From: CAMCVE01 sp039920645
GTDB lineage: Bacteria; Bdellovibrionota; UBA2428
Direction: 5' to 3'
Assembly (NCBI GenBank): GCA_039920645.1
Contig: JBDSDI010000283.1
Span: 1 to 26,355 of the forward strand
DNA length: 26,355 bases
The notes below the pieces were generated by a model. The model saw nothing but the letters and a program-made list of their open reading frames with translations, had not been told where the DNA came from and did no database searches. The position numbers and the translations under genes are program-made. Shown here one piece after another: positions 15,998-23,096 of this stretch (the first letter of the stretch is position 1; every line of letters begins with the position of its first letter).

Positions 15998-18121
15998 ATG
16001 CCAAAACTTATCGACAATCATCAATCACGTCTCTTCAATCGTGAACTCAGTTGGCTGAGCTTCAACGAACGCGTGCTCGAAGAAGCGGCCGACACGAGCA
16101 CCCCGCTCTTGGAGCGCGTGAAGTTCCTCGCGATCGTCTCATCCAATCTCGAAGAATTTTTTCGCGTCCGCGTGGCCGCGCTTTTCCGCAAGGCCGAAGA
16201 GCTGAAAGTCGCGGGGAAGAAAGTTTCGAGCCATAAGCGCGACGGCATCGAACTCGACCGTTTGCTAGCGACGATCCGTTCACGCGTCCTGGAACAGAAA
16301 CACCGCCAGGCCGTCGCCTGGGAACAGGTCGTAATGGAACTCGCGAAATCGGGTCTTCAGATCGATCAATCGCGCTCGCAGATGGCCCTTGATATCTTCG
16401 AAGAGAAAGTCCTTCCGCATCTCGCACCCCTGCGCATCACGCCCGATTCGAAAATCCCACCGATCGAAGGCGGTAAGATCCACATCGTCGCCGATCACCC
16501 CAACTCTTTCTCGCTCATTCCTTTTCCCGCTTCGCTTCCGCGCTTCTTCGTAGCCCGTTCGAAACATATCTTGCTGACGGATCAGCTGATTTTTCTCTAC
16601 AAGGACCTCGTGTTTAAGAATCAGGAAGTCCGTGAGATCTTCTCCTTCAAGGTTTCGCGCGACGCCGATATCGATCTCACCGAAGACTCCATCGACTATC
16701 TCGATGAAGTCGAAGAAGGAATCAAATCGCGCGACGTCGGTCCGATCGTCCGTCTCGAGGTCGACAGCGTCAGCTTGAGTCCTGCCGTGGATTGGCTGCA
16801 AAAGCAGTTGAGCGTTCCCGACGAACGCCTTTATCAGATCTCGTTGCCCCTCGATCTGAGAAGTCTCATGCCGCTCGCGGAACTCAAGCGAAATCTGAAG
16901 CTGCGCTATCACTATCCCGCCGCCCGCCGCCCCGCCGTGTTGCCCGAAACACTTCCGCGGCAGCGCTTCTTCCGCATCCTCGAACAACAAGATCAGCTCC
17001 TGCATCATCCCTACAGCGCTTTCGACCCCGTCGTGGATCTCGTACGCCACGCTTCGGAGGACCCCAAGGTCACGCGGATCTGTCAGACCCTCTACCGGAC
17101 TTCGGGGAAAAGTGCGATCCTCGAATCGCTCATGGTCGCCGCGAAAAACGGAAAGAAGGTGCTCGCGCTCATCGAGATCAAAGCGCGCTTCGACGAAGCC
17201 AATAACCTCAAATGGGCCCGTGCACTCGAGAAAGCCGGCGTGCGCGTGATCTACGGAACACCCGATCTCAAGGTCCACGCGAAACTGACTTATATCGAGC
17301 GCAAGAGCTTGCGGGCCACGGATCCGCCGCGCGAATACGTGCATATCGGAACTGGAAACTACCATCCGAAGACCGCCCGCTATTACACCGATATCGCCAT
17401 TCTCTCGTCGAAGCCCGAATACTGCTCGGAAGCGCGCCTACTCTTCGATCTCTTCGAAAAAATGGACAACGAGGACGACTATTCTCTCCTCACGCGTCCG
17501 GAGGAGTTCTCCGCGAACTTCAAGCTCCTCGCCGTTGCTCCAGCGAAGCTTCACGAGCGTATTATCGAGTGGATCGATGCCGAGACCGAGCACGCCAAAG
17601 CCGGACGACCCGCATCGATCAAGGCCAAAATGAACGGCCTCGTCGAGGAAACCGTGATCGAAGCTCTCTACCGCGCGAGCCAAGCCGGAGTGAAAATCGA
17701 CCTTCTTGTGCGCGGCATGTGCTGCGTAAGACCAGGCGTCGCGGGACTTTCCGAAAACATCCGCGTCCGCTCGATCATCGACAAATATCTCGAACACAGC
17801 CGCGTCTTTATTTTTTCCAACGGTGGCGACGACAAAGTCTGGATCTCATCGGCCGATTGGATGCCTCGGAATCTTTTTCGTCGCGTCGAACTCGCGGTGC
17901 CGGTCCTCGACCCTAAACTCGCGAGATATCTCAGCGAAATCTATTGGCCGATCTATGCTGCGGACAACGTCAAAGCCCGCGAATGCCATAGCGACGGTCG
18001 CTACGTCCGTAACTTCCACCTGGGCACCGAGTTAGTACGCGCGCAGTTCGAATTCGAAAAGCTCGAGGTTCCCAATTTTTCGCCCACTAAAGTCGTGCTG
18101 ACGACGACTAAAAAAGTCTAG
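15998..18121 (+). CDS. ppk1: Polyphosphate kinase 1
   Basis: Makes inorganic polyphosphate reversibly from ATP. N-terminal RLFNRELSWLSFNERVLEEA (11-30) and SNLEEFFRVRVA (49-60) are diagnostic. The catalytic half shows HHPYSAFDPVVDLVRHA, LIEIKARFDEANNLKWARAL, DLKVHAKLTYIER (His427 aligns with the autophosphorylated His), YVHIGTGNYHPKTARYYTD, RGMCCVRPGVAGLSENIRV and YLEHSRVFIFSNGGDD (His600 aligns with the second conserved His). The frame is open upstream into the zinc-ribbon gene, but family similarity begins at the ATG at 15998, giving 707 residues, the usual length. It converges with murF, the two overlapping by four bases. Confidence 0.96.
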   Translation: MPKLIDNHQSRLFNRELSWLSFNERVLEEAADTSTPLLERVKFLAIVSSNLEEFFRVRVAALFRKAEELKVAGKKVSSHKRDGIELDRLLATIRSRVLEQKHRQAVAWEQVVMELAKSGLQIDQSRSQMALDIFEEKVLPHLAPLRITPDSKIPPIEGGKIHIVADHPNSFSLIPFPASLPRFFVARSKHILLTDQLIFLYKDLVFKNQEVREIFSFKVSRDADIDLTEDSIDYLDEVEEGIKSRDVGPIVRLEVDSVSLSPAVDWLQKQLSVPDERLYQISLPLDLRSLMPLAELKRNLKLRYHYPAARRPAVLPETLPRQRFFRILEQQDQLLHHPYSAFDPVVDLVRHASEDPKVTRICQTLYRTSGKSAILESLMVAAKNGKKVLALIEIKARFDEANNLKWARALEKAGVRVIYGTPDLKVHAKLTYIERKSLRATDPPREYVHIGTGNYHPKTARYYTDIAILSSKPEYCSEARLLFDLFEKMDNEDDYSLLTRPEEFSANFKLLAVAPAKLHERIIEWIDAETEHAKAGRPASIKAKMNGLVEETVIEALYRASQAGVKIDLLVRGMCCVRPGVAGLSENIRVRSIIDKYLEHSRVFIFSNGGDDKVWISSADWMPRNLFRRVELAVPVLDPKLARYLSEIYWPIYAADNVKARECHSDGRYVRNFHLGTELVRAQFEFEKLEVPNFSPTKVVLTTTKKV
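18118..18121. other. Shared palindromic CTAG: stop codons of two convergent genes
   Basis: CTAG reads the same on both strands. Its last three bases are the TAG stop of ppk1 and, on the other strand, its last three are the TAG stop of murF. The convergent genes overlap by exactly these four bases, leaving no space for a terminator between them. Confidence 0.9.
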
Positions 18122-19374
18122 AGAAGATCCATCAGCTTTTCGAGTTTCATTCCGCGCGAACCCTTGAACATCACCACGCCTTTAAGCGCGCGCAGTTCGT
18201 CGCTGCCGAGTGTGGAAGCGGCTTCTTCGGACGATGCGAAACATTGAGCCTCGCCCGCTCCCATCTTCTTTGCGGCCTCGCTGAACTGAGGCCCCACCAG
18301 GATCAAGCGGCGAGCGCCGAGGGCCATGACTTCCGCGAGGACTTCCATATGATAACGCAGCGATTGAGTTCCGAGTTCGAGCATGTCACCCAGGATCAGA
18401 TTCACCGCTTCGCCGCGATCGGCGAAGCTCTTGGCAAAGATCAAACCCGCGCGAAGCGAAGCGGGATTCGAATTGTAGTGATCGGCTACGACCGTTTGTC
18501 CGCGAGAGTTTATCCAGCTACGACCGCGTCCCTCGGGGACTTCGAGTGCGAGGATCTTCGTCGCGATTGACGAAGCTGTTACGCCGAGATGTAGAGCGAC
18601 CGAAGCGGCGAGCGCGGCATTACGGAGCGCGTAGGGGTGAGTGAGTTCGCTGCGAAAAGAAGGGTCCACGTTTTCGGGGCGCTCGGGCGTGAGCTTAAGG
18701 GCGTCGTGGCCCTTTAACGCTTTGAGATAGGCATCGGCCTCGGGGGCGAAGCAGGTGCCGTGGCGGTCCCAACAGGACTCAAAGAGTTTCTTCTCTTCGT
18801 TGAAGACGTTGGCGACGTCCTTCAAATAGAGAAGATGTTCTTCACCGATTGAAGTGAGCACGGCGACATCGGGTTGTACGAGAGCGGCGTGGCGCTCCAT
18901 GTCTCCGGGTTGGTCGATGCCGACTTCGATCAGCGCGACTTCGGTATCTTTACGCAACGCTTCGAAGGTCTTCGGAATACCGAGCTCGCCGTTCTGCGAT
19001 TTCTGAGTGGCGATGATACGAAAATGCCCCTGGAGCAGAACTTTCAAAAATTCTTTGGTGCTGGTTTTCCCCGAACTTCCACCGACGGCGATGACACGTG
19101 GAGAGTACTTTTCTCGGAAGAGTTGAGCGATCGTGCGATGCGCGGCCTGCGTGTCGTCGACGACCAGGACATTGGATTTTTTTTCCCAACCTCCCCTGAG
19201 ACTGCCGCGTGCAACAACCACAGCCGCACGCGGGAAACGCGCGAGAATGTCTTCTACGAAATCGTGTCCGTCACGCGTCTCTCCCTTAAGGGCCACGAAA
19301 ATGCCCAGGTCCGACGCCTCGCGACTGTCGGACGTGAAGAACTCATGCGTTTTTACGATCGATTCAAGGCTCAT
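18118..19374 (-). CDS. murF: UDP-N-acetylmuramoyl-tripeptide--D-alanyl-D-alanine ligase
   Basis: Adds D-Ala-D-Ala to the UDP-MurNAc-tripeptide in the cytoplasm, the last Mur ligase step. Mur-ligase features: N-terminal SDSREASDLGIFVALKGE (substrate-binding domain), P-loop GGSSGKTSTKEFL (about 98-110), a QNGELGIPKT segment, IEVGIDQPGDME, SIGEEHLLYLKDV, ADHYNSNPASLRAGL and NLILGDMLELG. The last two are typical of MurF. At 418 residues it is rather short and its P-loop has Ser where GSNGKTTT is common, so it is a divergent member. The start ATG has AGGGAG upstream and follows murD by 11 bases, consistent with one operon. Confidence 0.92.
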   Translation of the reverse strand: MSLESIVKTHEFFTSDSREASDLGIFVALKGETRDGHDFVEDILARFPRAAVVVARGSLRGGWEKKSNVLVVDDTQAAHRTIAQLFREKYSPRVIAVGGSSGKTSTKEFLKVLLQGHFRIIATQKSQNGELGIPKTFEALRKDTEVALIEVGIDQPGDMERHAALVQPDVAVLTSIGEEHLLYLKDVANVFNEEKKLFESCWDRHGTCFAPEADAYLKALKGHDALKLTPERPENVDPSFRSELTHPYALRNAALAASVALHLGVTASSIATKILALEVPEGRGRSWINSRGQTVVADHYNSNPASLRAGLIFAKSFADRGEAVNLILGDMLELGTQSLRYHMEVLAEVMALGARRLILVGPQFSEAAKKMGAGEAQCFASSEEAASTLGSDELRALKGVVMFKGSRGMKLEKLMDLL

Positions 19375-19385
19375 ATCCTAACTCC

Positions 19386-20750
19386 CTAGCTCCATAACTC
19401 TTTGGCCCACGCCGCAAAACTCCGGCCCCGGTCTTCGAAGTTCTTGAACTCGTCGAGACTCGTTCCGCCGGGACTGAGCAAGACCCACGCATTTGCGGGA
19501 ATTCGCGAACGCAAACTTTCCATCGCAAGACGGAGTGTCTTATAGGATTTCCCTTCGAGACCCGAGCGCGAGCGCGCCTCTTCTCCACATTCGCCGAAGA
19601 AGACCACGTCGAGCTTCAGTGCGTCGGCGCCGAGTTCCTTGAATTTTTCCCAAGGATGTTTCTTGTCGCGTCCTCCGAAGAGACAGACGAGTTTTCTCGA
19701 TGCGTCCTGTTTGAAGTTCGCATCGGAGAGGACCGAGTGGACCGCAGTCAGCACACTCTCTAAGGCGGTGGCCTTGCTGTCGTTGATGAAGATCGGCTTT
19801 CCCGTGCCGATGTCGATGCGTTCCATGCGATGGGAAAGACCTCCGAAATTCAAAAGCGCTTCTTTTACGGCGTCATTCCACAAACCCAGTTCTTTCATAA
19901 CGGCGGCGGCGACCGCAATGTTCTCAGAATTGTGCTCACCGACGAGCGCCTTGCGGTCGAGTTCCGCGCGAGTCACGAGCGCGTCGGTGAATTTGACTTC
20001 CTTGAGTTTCGGAGAGCCCAGCAGCGCATGGCGCGCGAAATAGTCGTGAAGCTCCGGACTCGCGGCGTTCGTGAAGACCTTGACTTGCGCGCGATCGAAG
20101 ACGACGCGCTTGGTGTCGTAGTATTGCTCCAGACTGTCGTAGCGTTCGAGATGATTCGAACAGAAAAACGTGAGCACGCCAACATGCATCGGCAGATTCT
20201 CACAGCACTCGAGCTGAAAACTTGAGAGTTCGAGCGCTAGGGTCTCGGCGCGCGGACGCTCGCCTTTGAGACATGCAAGTACATAGTCGGCCAGAGGAAA
20301 CCCCAGATTGCCGCCGAAGAAGTAAGGATGCCCGCTCGCGCGAAGTCCTTCGCCAATCAAGCTCGTGGTCGTACTCTTTCCGAGTGAACCGCTAATCGCA
20401 ACGACACGCTCGTCTTGGAGGAAACGCGCAGCGAAATTAATTTCGCTGGTGACGGCGATGCCTCGAGCTTGGAAATCTCTGATCCATTGCTTGGACAGTG
20501 GATAGCCAGGAGAGACAACCAGCGTGCGCACGCCGCGGTCGAGAAGAAGTTTTGGATCCGAGACCGCGCCGTCGGTGCCTTTGTCGTCGAAGGAAATGAT
20601 CTCGGACGCAGAAGTGCCGATAAATTCGAGGAGGCGGCGTACGGAGACGTTGCTGATGCCGAGACCCACGAGGGCTACGGGACTTGCGAGTGTCGGATGC
20701 GACATAGAAAACGAGTCTACTGCGAAGGCCTCATGTTTGGAAACGCGCAT
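19386..20750 (-). CDS. murD: UDP-N-acetylmuramoylalanine--D-glutamate ligase
   Basis: Adds D-Glu to UDP-MurNAc-L-Ala in the cytoplasm. It has an N-terminal Rossmann-like domain (VALVGLGISNVSVRRLLE and VVSPGYPLSKQWI), P-loop ISGSLGKSTTTSLIGE (119-134; Leu in place of the usual Asn), FCSNHLERYDSLEQYYDTK, GEHNSENIAVAAAVMKELG, GGLSHRMERID, FINDSKATALESVLTAV and a C-terminal LLSPGGTSLDEFKNFEDRG, which is specific to MurD. The length of 454 residues is normal. Start: ATG at 20750, or the ATG at 20705, which would drop 15 residues and begin MSHPTLASPVALVGLG; neither has a clear Shine-Dalgarno sequence. It precedes murF, as in many cell-wall clusters, but mraY, murG and fts genes are absent here. Confidence 0.94.
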   Translation of the reverse strand: MRVSKHEAFAVDSFSMSHPTLASPVALVGLGISNVSVRRLLEFIGTSASEIISFDDKGTDGAVSDPKLLLDRGVRTLVVSPGYPLSKQWIRDFQARGIAVTSEINFAARFLQDERVVAISGSLGKSTTTSLIGEGLRASGHPYFFGGNLGFPLADYVLACLKGERPRAETLALELSSFQLECCENLPMHVGVLTFFCSNHLERYDSLEQYYDTKRVVFDRAQVKVFTNAASPELHDYFARHALLGSPKLKEVKFTDALVTRAELDRKALVGEHNSENIAVAAAVMKELGLWNDAVKEALLNFGGLSHRMERIDIGTGKPIFINDSKATALESVLTAVHSVLSDANFKQDASRKLVCLFGGRDKKHPWEKFKELGADALKLDVVFFGECGEEARSRSGLEGKSYKTLRLAMESLRSRIPANAWVLLSPGGTSLDEFKNFEDRGRSFAAWAKELWS

Positions 20751-20774
20751 CTCACGAATAAGGCCGATCCGCGG

Positions 20775-21341
20775 TTACTCGGTCGGAGCCGCCGCTTCAG
20801 CGCCCGGCTTGTCTTTATTCTTGGCGCGTCCGCGCGCGACCGCTTTTTGGATGCGAAGTTTTTGGCCGATTCGGTACAAAAGCACTTGTTCCTCGATTTC
20901 GTCGGTGGGGATACGTGTCCAGTCGGTTACAAGATTGCCGTATTTTTCGAGACGTTTGACGACCTGCACGCGCACGGCACTGCGGCCCGTCTGCGAAACA
21001 AGTCCCTTAGAAAGACGGATCTCGATTTTGTAGTGGACCTCATCCAAAAGATCGACTTTTTGCGGATCTTCGTAAACCGCAGAGTTGAACCACGCTTGCG
21101 TGTACTCCGTCTTGAGTTCGCCCGACTCGCGGCTCGCAGAGATGATCGAATAGTTGTCGAGAACAGCAACGGTAGCGTTCCAGACTTCGTCGTAGGTCGC
21201 GACGAAAATACGCGAGAACGGAAGATCGACGGGGCGAGGTGCGGCCTTGGAAGAAACGCAGGAGCTTAAGCCCGCGCCGAGCGCGAGCGCACAAACGAGA
21301 GACTTCGATAGGGAAAGAATTCGTTCGCGCACCGATCGCAC
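20775..21341 (-). CDS. BamC-like outer-membrane lipoprotein (tentative)
   Basis: A 188-residue exported protein with a signal peptide and lipobox GLSSC (Cys at about 28). The domain that follows starts RIFVATYDEVWNATVAVLDN and SIISASRESGELKTEYTQAW, a pattern seen in BamC/NlpB-like domains (a helix with conserved Trp, then a strand ending in G-x-x-x-T). The C-terminus is basic and then Ala/Glu/Pro-rich. The start is uncertain: GTG at 21341, or GTG at 21332, which has AAGG about 8 bases upstream. It lies 3 bases after the upstream secreted-protein gene and 24 bases before murD. A role in outer-membrane assembly is a hypothesis from the fold pattern only. Confidence 0.68.
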   Translation of the reverse strand: MRSVRERILSLSKSLVCALALGAGLSSCVSSKAAPRPVDLPFSRIFVATYDEVWNATVAVLDNYSIISASRESGELKTEYTQAWFNSAVYEDPQKVDLLDEVHYKIEIRLSKGLVSQTGRSAVRVQVVKRLEKYGNLVTDWTRIPTDEIEEQVLLYRIGQKLRIQKAVARGRAKNKDKPGAEAAAPTE

Positions 21342-21344
21342 CTT

Positions 21345-22523
21345 TTAGGGAGTGACGTTCTGAACTTGGAACTCGTTCGATCCCGCGAGCGCGGGACCGT
21401 TCGCGAGATCCTCGCCACCGAGGAAGACGAAGACCTGACGCGTTTTCTTGCTAGGGCTCAAGGCCTCGAGCGTAAGATGTCCCTCCTCGACGCGAACCCA
21501 CGCTTCGCCTACGCGAGGACTTGCGAAATCAGCGAGGTGCGAGAGATCAGGGAAGAAGATTTTCGAAGTGTCGATGATCGGATCATCGGCGTGTGTGACC
21601 AAATTTTCATGGAAGACCGTGACCCAACCTTTTTTATTTCCGGGATCCCAAGTGAGTGTCGTGGGCGAAGTCCACTTCACGTCGCGGATCAGAGAAGGAA
21701 CTCCCGAAGCCGAGAGACGCGAGCTGCGTTCATGCGTAAGGAACCAGCCACGCATGGATTCGAGTTCTTTTTTGTCTTTGGTGAAAGTCGCGCGAGCAAG
21801 CATCGCCTTGGCGAGACCCGAGAAGTTCGTGGATTTCATCGTGATCGTGTTGGAAGGGTTGGTCTCGAGGTCTGAAACAAGCCAGCGGCTCCCTGGAGTT
21901 TCTTCGAGGTTGACGACGATATCGGAATCAGTCGCTCCGGGAGCGGAGCGCGACCACGAAACCGCCGTCGAGCGTGGGCGCTCCTGGTTGAGATCCAAGT
22001 TGATCGAGCGCGAGGTCGTCCAGTCGCGCGCTTCATAATAACCGAGCTGTCCAAATTCGATGAGCTTTAAGACGTCCACCGCGGGAGCCTTAGCGCGCGC
22101 TTTGCTCACGAGTTCGGAAAAAGGACCGCGGACCGCGAGTGCAAAAAGTTCCTGCGCTTGGCCGGGCTCCATTTGAAGCGAAAAGCTATCTTTGCGAAGC
22201 GTGACTGGAATAAGGCCGTAACGTTCTTTTTGTTCAGGAACGAAAACGTTACCGGGAACGTCCATTTCGACGGGTCCCGCTTTCATTTTTTCATTCGGAG
22301 AGAGAAGGTTCGAAAAGTCGAAGCTGAGAAGTTGTTCTTCGCTAAGAGTCGGGATGACTACGGCGACGTCGACCCAACCGTCACGATCAAGCTTCTTGAA
22401 GCCGCTGACTTTGCCCTGGACCTTCTCGGTCGTCTGAGGAAGAGCTTCAGCAGAAGCCATGGTGGCAAAAACAGCGCCCATGACCGGAAATGCAAAACGG
22501 CGCAAAGATTTGAAAATGCTCAT
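21345..22523 (-). CDS. Secreted protein of unknown function
   Basis: A 392-residue exported protein. The start is the ATG at 22523, because GGGAGG (22536-22531) stands 7 bases upstream; the frame is open five codons further, but that GTG overlaps the Shine-Dalgarno itself. The signal peptide runs to about residue 25 (SLRRFAFPVMGAVFATMASA). The mature part is rich in beta-type segments, with no cysteine pair, lipobox or known catalytic motif. Segments such as GWVDVAVVIPTLSEEQLLSF and DVKWTSPTTLTWDPGNKKGW do not point me to a named family. It is the first gene of a probable operon with the BamC-like lipoprotein, murD and murF, so an envelope role is likely. Confidence 0.82.
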   Translation of the reverse strand: MSIFKSLRRFAFPVMGAVFATMASAEALPQTTEKVQGKVSGFKKLDRDGWVDVAVVIPTLSEEQLLSFDFSNLLSPNEKMKAGPVEMDVPGNVFVPEQKERYGLIPVTLRKDSFSLQMEPGQAQELFALAVRGPFSELVSKARAKAPAVDVLKLIEFGQLGYYEARDWTTSRSINLDLNQERPRSTAVSWSRSAPGATDSDIVVNLEETPGSRWLVSDLETNPSNTITMKSTNFSGLAKAMLARATFTKDKKELESMRGWFLTHERSSRLSASGVPSLIRDVKWTSPTTLTWDPGNKKGWVTVFHENLVTHADDPIIDTSKIFFPDLSHLADFASPRVGEAWVRVEEGHLTLEALSPSKKTRQVFVFLGGEDLANGPALAGSNEFQVQNVTP

Positions 22524-22543
22524 AAAGAAGCCTCCCACCCCCC

Positions 22544-22572
22544 TTATAATACAAGCAAGGCCACTTGCCCAA
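22544..22572 (-). promoter_or_regulatory. Candidate promoter of the secreted-protein/murD/murF operon
   Basis: Minus strand TTGGGC (22572-22567) and TTATAA (22549-22544) are 17 bases apart, placing the transcript start a few bases upstream of the GGGAGG Shine-Dalgarno. It lies in the divergent gap between this operon and the tRNA gene. By-eye consensus match. Confidence 0.4.
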
Positions 22573-22593
22573 TGAGCCTCGGTTTGTTAGCAC
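22565..22593 (+). promoter_or_regulatory. Candidate promoter of the tRNA gene
   Basis: TTGCCC (22565-22570) and TAGCAC (22588-22593) are 17 bases apart, giving a transcript start about 15 bases before the tRNA. It overlaps the oppositely oriented promoter candidate at 22544-22572. The -10 match is weak. Confidence 0.3.
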
Positions 22594-22614
22594 AGCGTGG
22601 TAATTCCCTTATAT

Positions 22615-22691
22615 GCCTGGGTAGCTCAGATGGTTAGAGCGTGGGATTCATAACCCCAAGGTCGGCGGTTCGATCCCGCCTTCAGGCACCA
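22615..22691 (+). tRNA. tRNA with CAT anticodon (elongator tRNA-Met, or tRNA-Ile2)
   Basis: A full 77-base cloverleaf with encoded CCA. The acceptor stem GCCTGGG pairs with TTCAGGC (two G-T pairs), the D-stem is GCTC/GAGC, the anticodon loop is TTCATAA with CAT at 22649-22651, and the T-arm is GGCGG-TTCGATC-CCGCC. It is not the initiator: position 1 pairs normally with position 72. A CAT anticodon can also belong to tRNA-Ile2, whose C34 is modified to lysidine; the sequence alone does not separate these cleanly. The anticodon stem TGGGA/CCCCA has an A-C mismatch next to the loop. The 3' third of the gene is repeated 58 bases downstream, which marks it as an integration target. Confidence 0.93.
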
Positions 22692-22720
22692 ATTTATTTA
22701 ATAGCCGACCCGGATTTAGA

Positions 22721-22749
22721 CGGCGCTTCGATCCCGCCTTCAGGCACCA
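22721..22749 (+). repeat. Direct repeat of the tRNA 3' end (candidate attachment site)
   Basis: This stretch copies tRNA positions 22663-22691 with 28 of 29 bases identical: 23 bases from TTCGATCC to the final CCA are exact. The one difference (22726) would break a T-stem pair, so it is not part of a second functional tRNA. Duplication of a tRNA 3' end is the standard footprint of tyrosine-recombinase integration. The 29 bases between the copies (22692-22720) begin A+T-rich and have no evident coding content. Confidence 0.85.
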
Positions 22750-22752
22750 CTT

Positions 22753-22870
22753 CCCCACTCAATTTTGTGCCCCAGCGGCGTTGGTCAGTTGCTCCGCTGC
22801 TCACGGGCGGTTTGCCCGCTGCGCTGCTCGCTGCCTTCCCGCCTTGCTGGGACGCAAAATTGAGCGGGGG
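22753..22870. repeat. Large imperfect inverted-repeat element (about 118 bases)
   Basis: The left arm 22753-22780 and right arm 22840-22869 are complementary over 28 positions, with a two-base bulge and three non-Watson-Crick positions. The core CTCAATTTTG (22758-22767) is matched exactly by CAAAATTGAG (22855-22864). The 59-base interior has a small hairpin (CGGGC 22804-22808 with GCCCG 22814-22818) and two near-identical 12-base copies (22791-22802 and 22818-22829, one difference). It starts 3 bases after the tRNA 3'-end repeat. No protein is encoded. It could be a REP/MITE-type mobile repeat or a structured RNA; the sequence does not decide. Confidence 0.75.
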
Positions 22871-23096
22871 CCCTTGGTGGAGTTGTATCGAATCGCGCTG
22901 ACTTAATGATGCCGCCGTTGGATTGATTCAATTGTCTTAGACTGCGCCCCTATGTTTAGACACTTCCCAAAAAAAATAAGGCGCTTGGAGGATGGGTGCC
23001 AGGTGCTTCTCTACCCAAGCACCTTAGCTCTTGGTCTTTTATCGATAATCTCTTTTGAACTTGGTAGCTTTTGTAACAACAAGTAAAATTATAGTC
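22871..23096. other. Intergenic region with a small perfect hairpin
   Basis: No gene is seen between the inverted repeat and the cupin gene. There is a perfect 8-bp hairpin, AGGTGCTT (23001-23008) and AAGCACCT (23017-23024), preceded by GGGTGCC and followed 12 bases later by TCTTTT. It might be a weak terminator or a REP-type repeat. TTGGTA (23061-23066) and TAAAAT (23084-23089), 17 bases apart, could be a promoter for the cupin gene and would give an almost leaderless message. Confidence 0.45.

Noticed and set aside
16280..17365. Minus-strand open frame of 361 codons inside ppk1
   Set aside because: Fully antisense to the conserved ppk1 coding sequence and without recognisable domains.
22692..22749. 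A second, complete tRNA after the first
   Set aside because: Only the T-arm/acceptor 3' portion is duplicated; no D-arm or anticodon arm can be folded, and one T-stem pair is broken.
22641..22901. Plus-strand open frame starting inside the tRNA
   Set aside because: It runs through the tRNA, the att-like repeat and the inverted repeat, none of which is coding.
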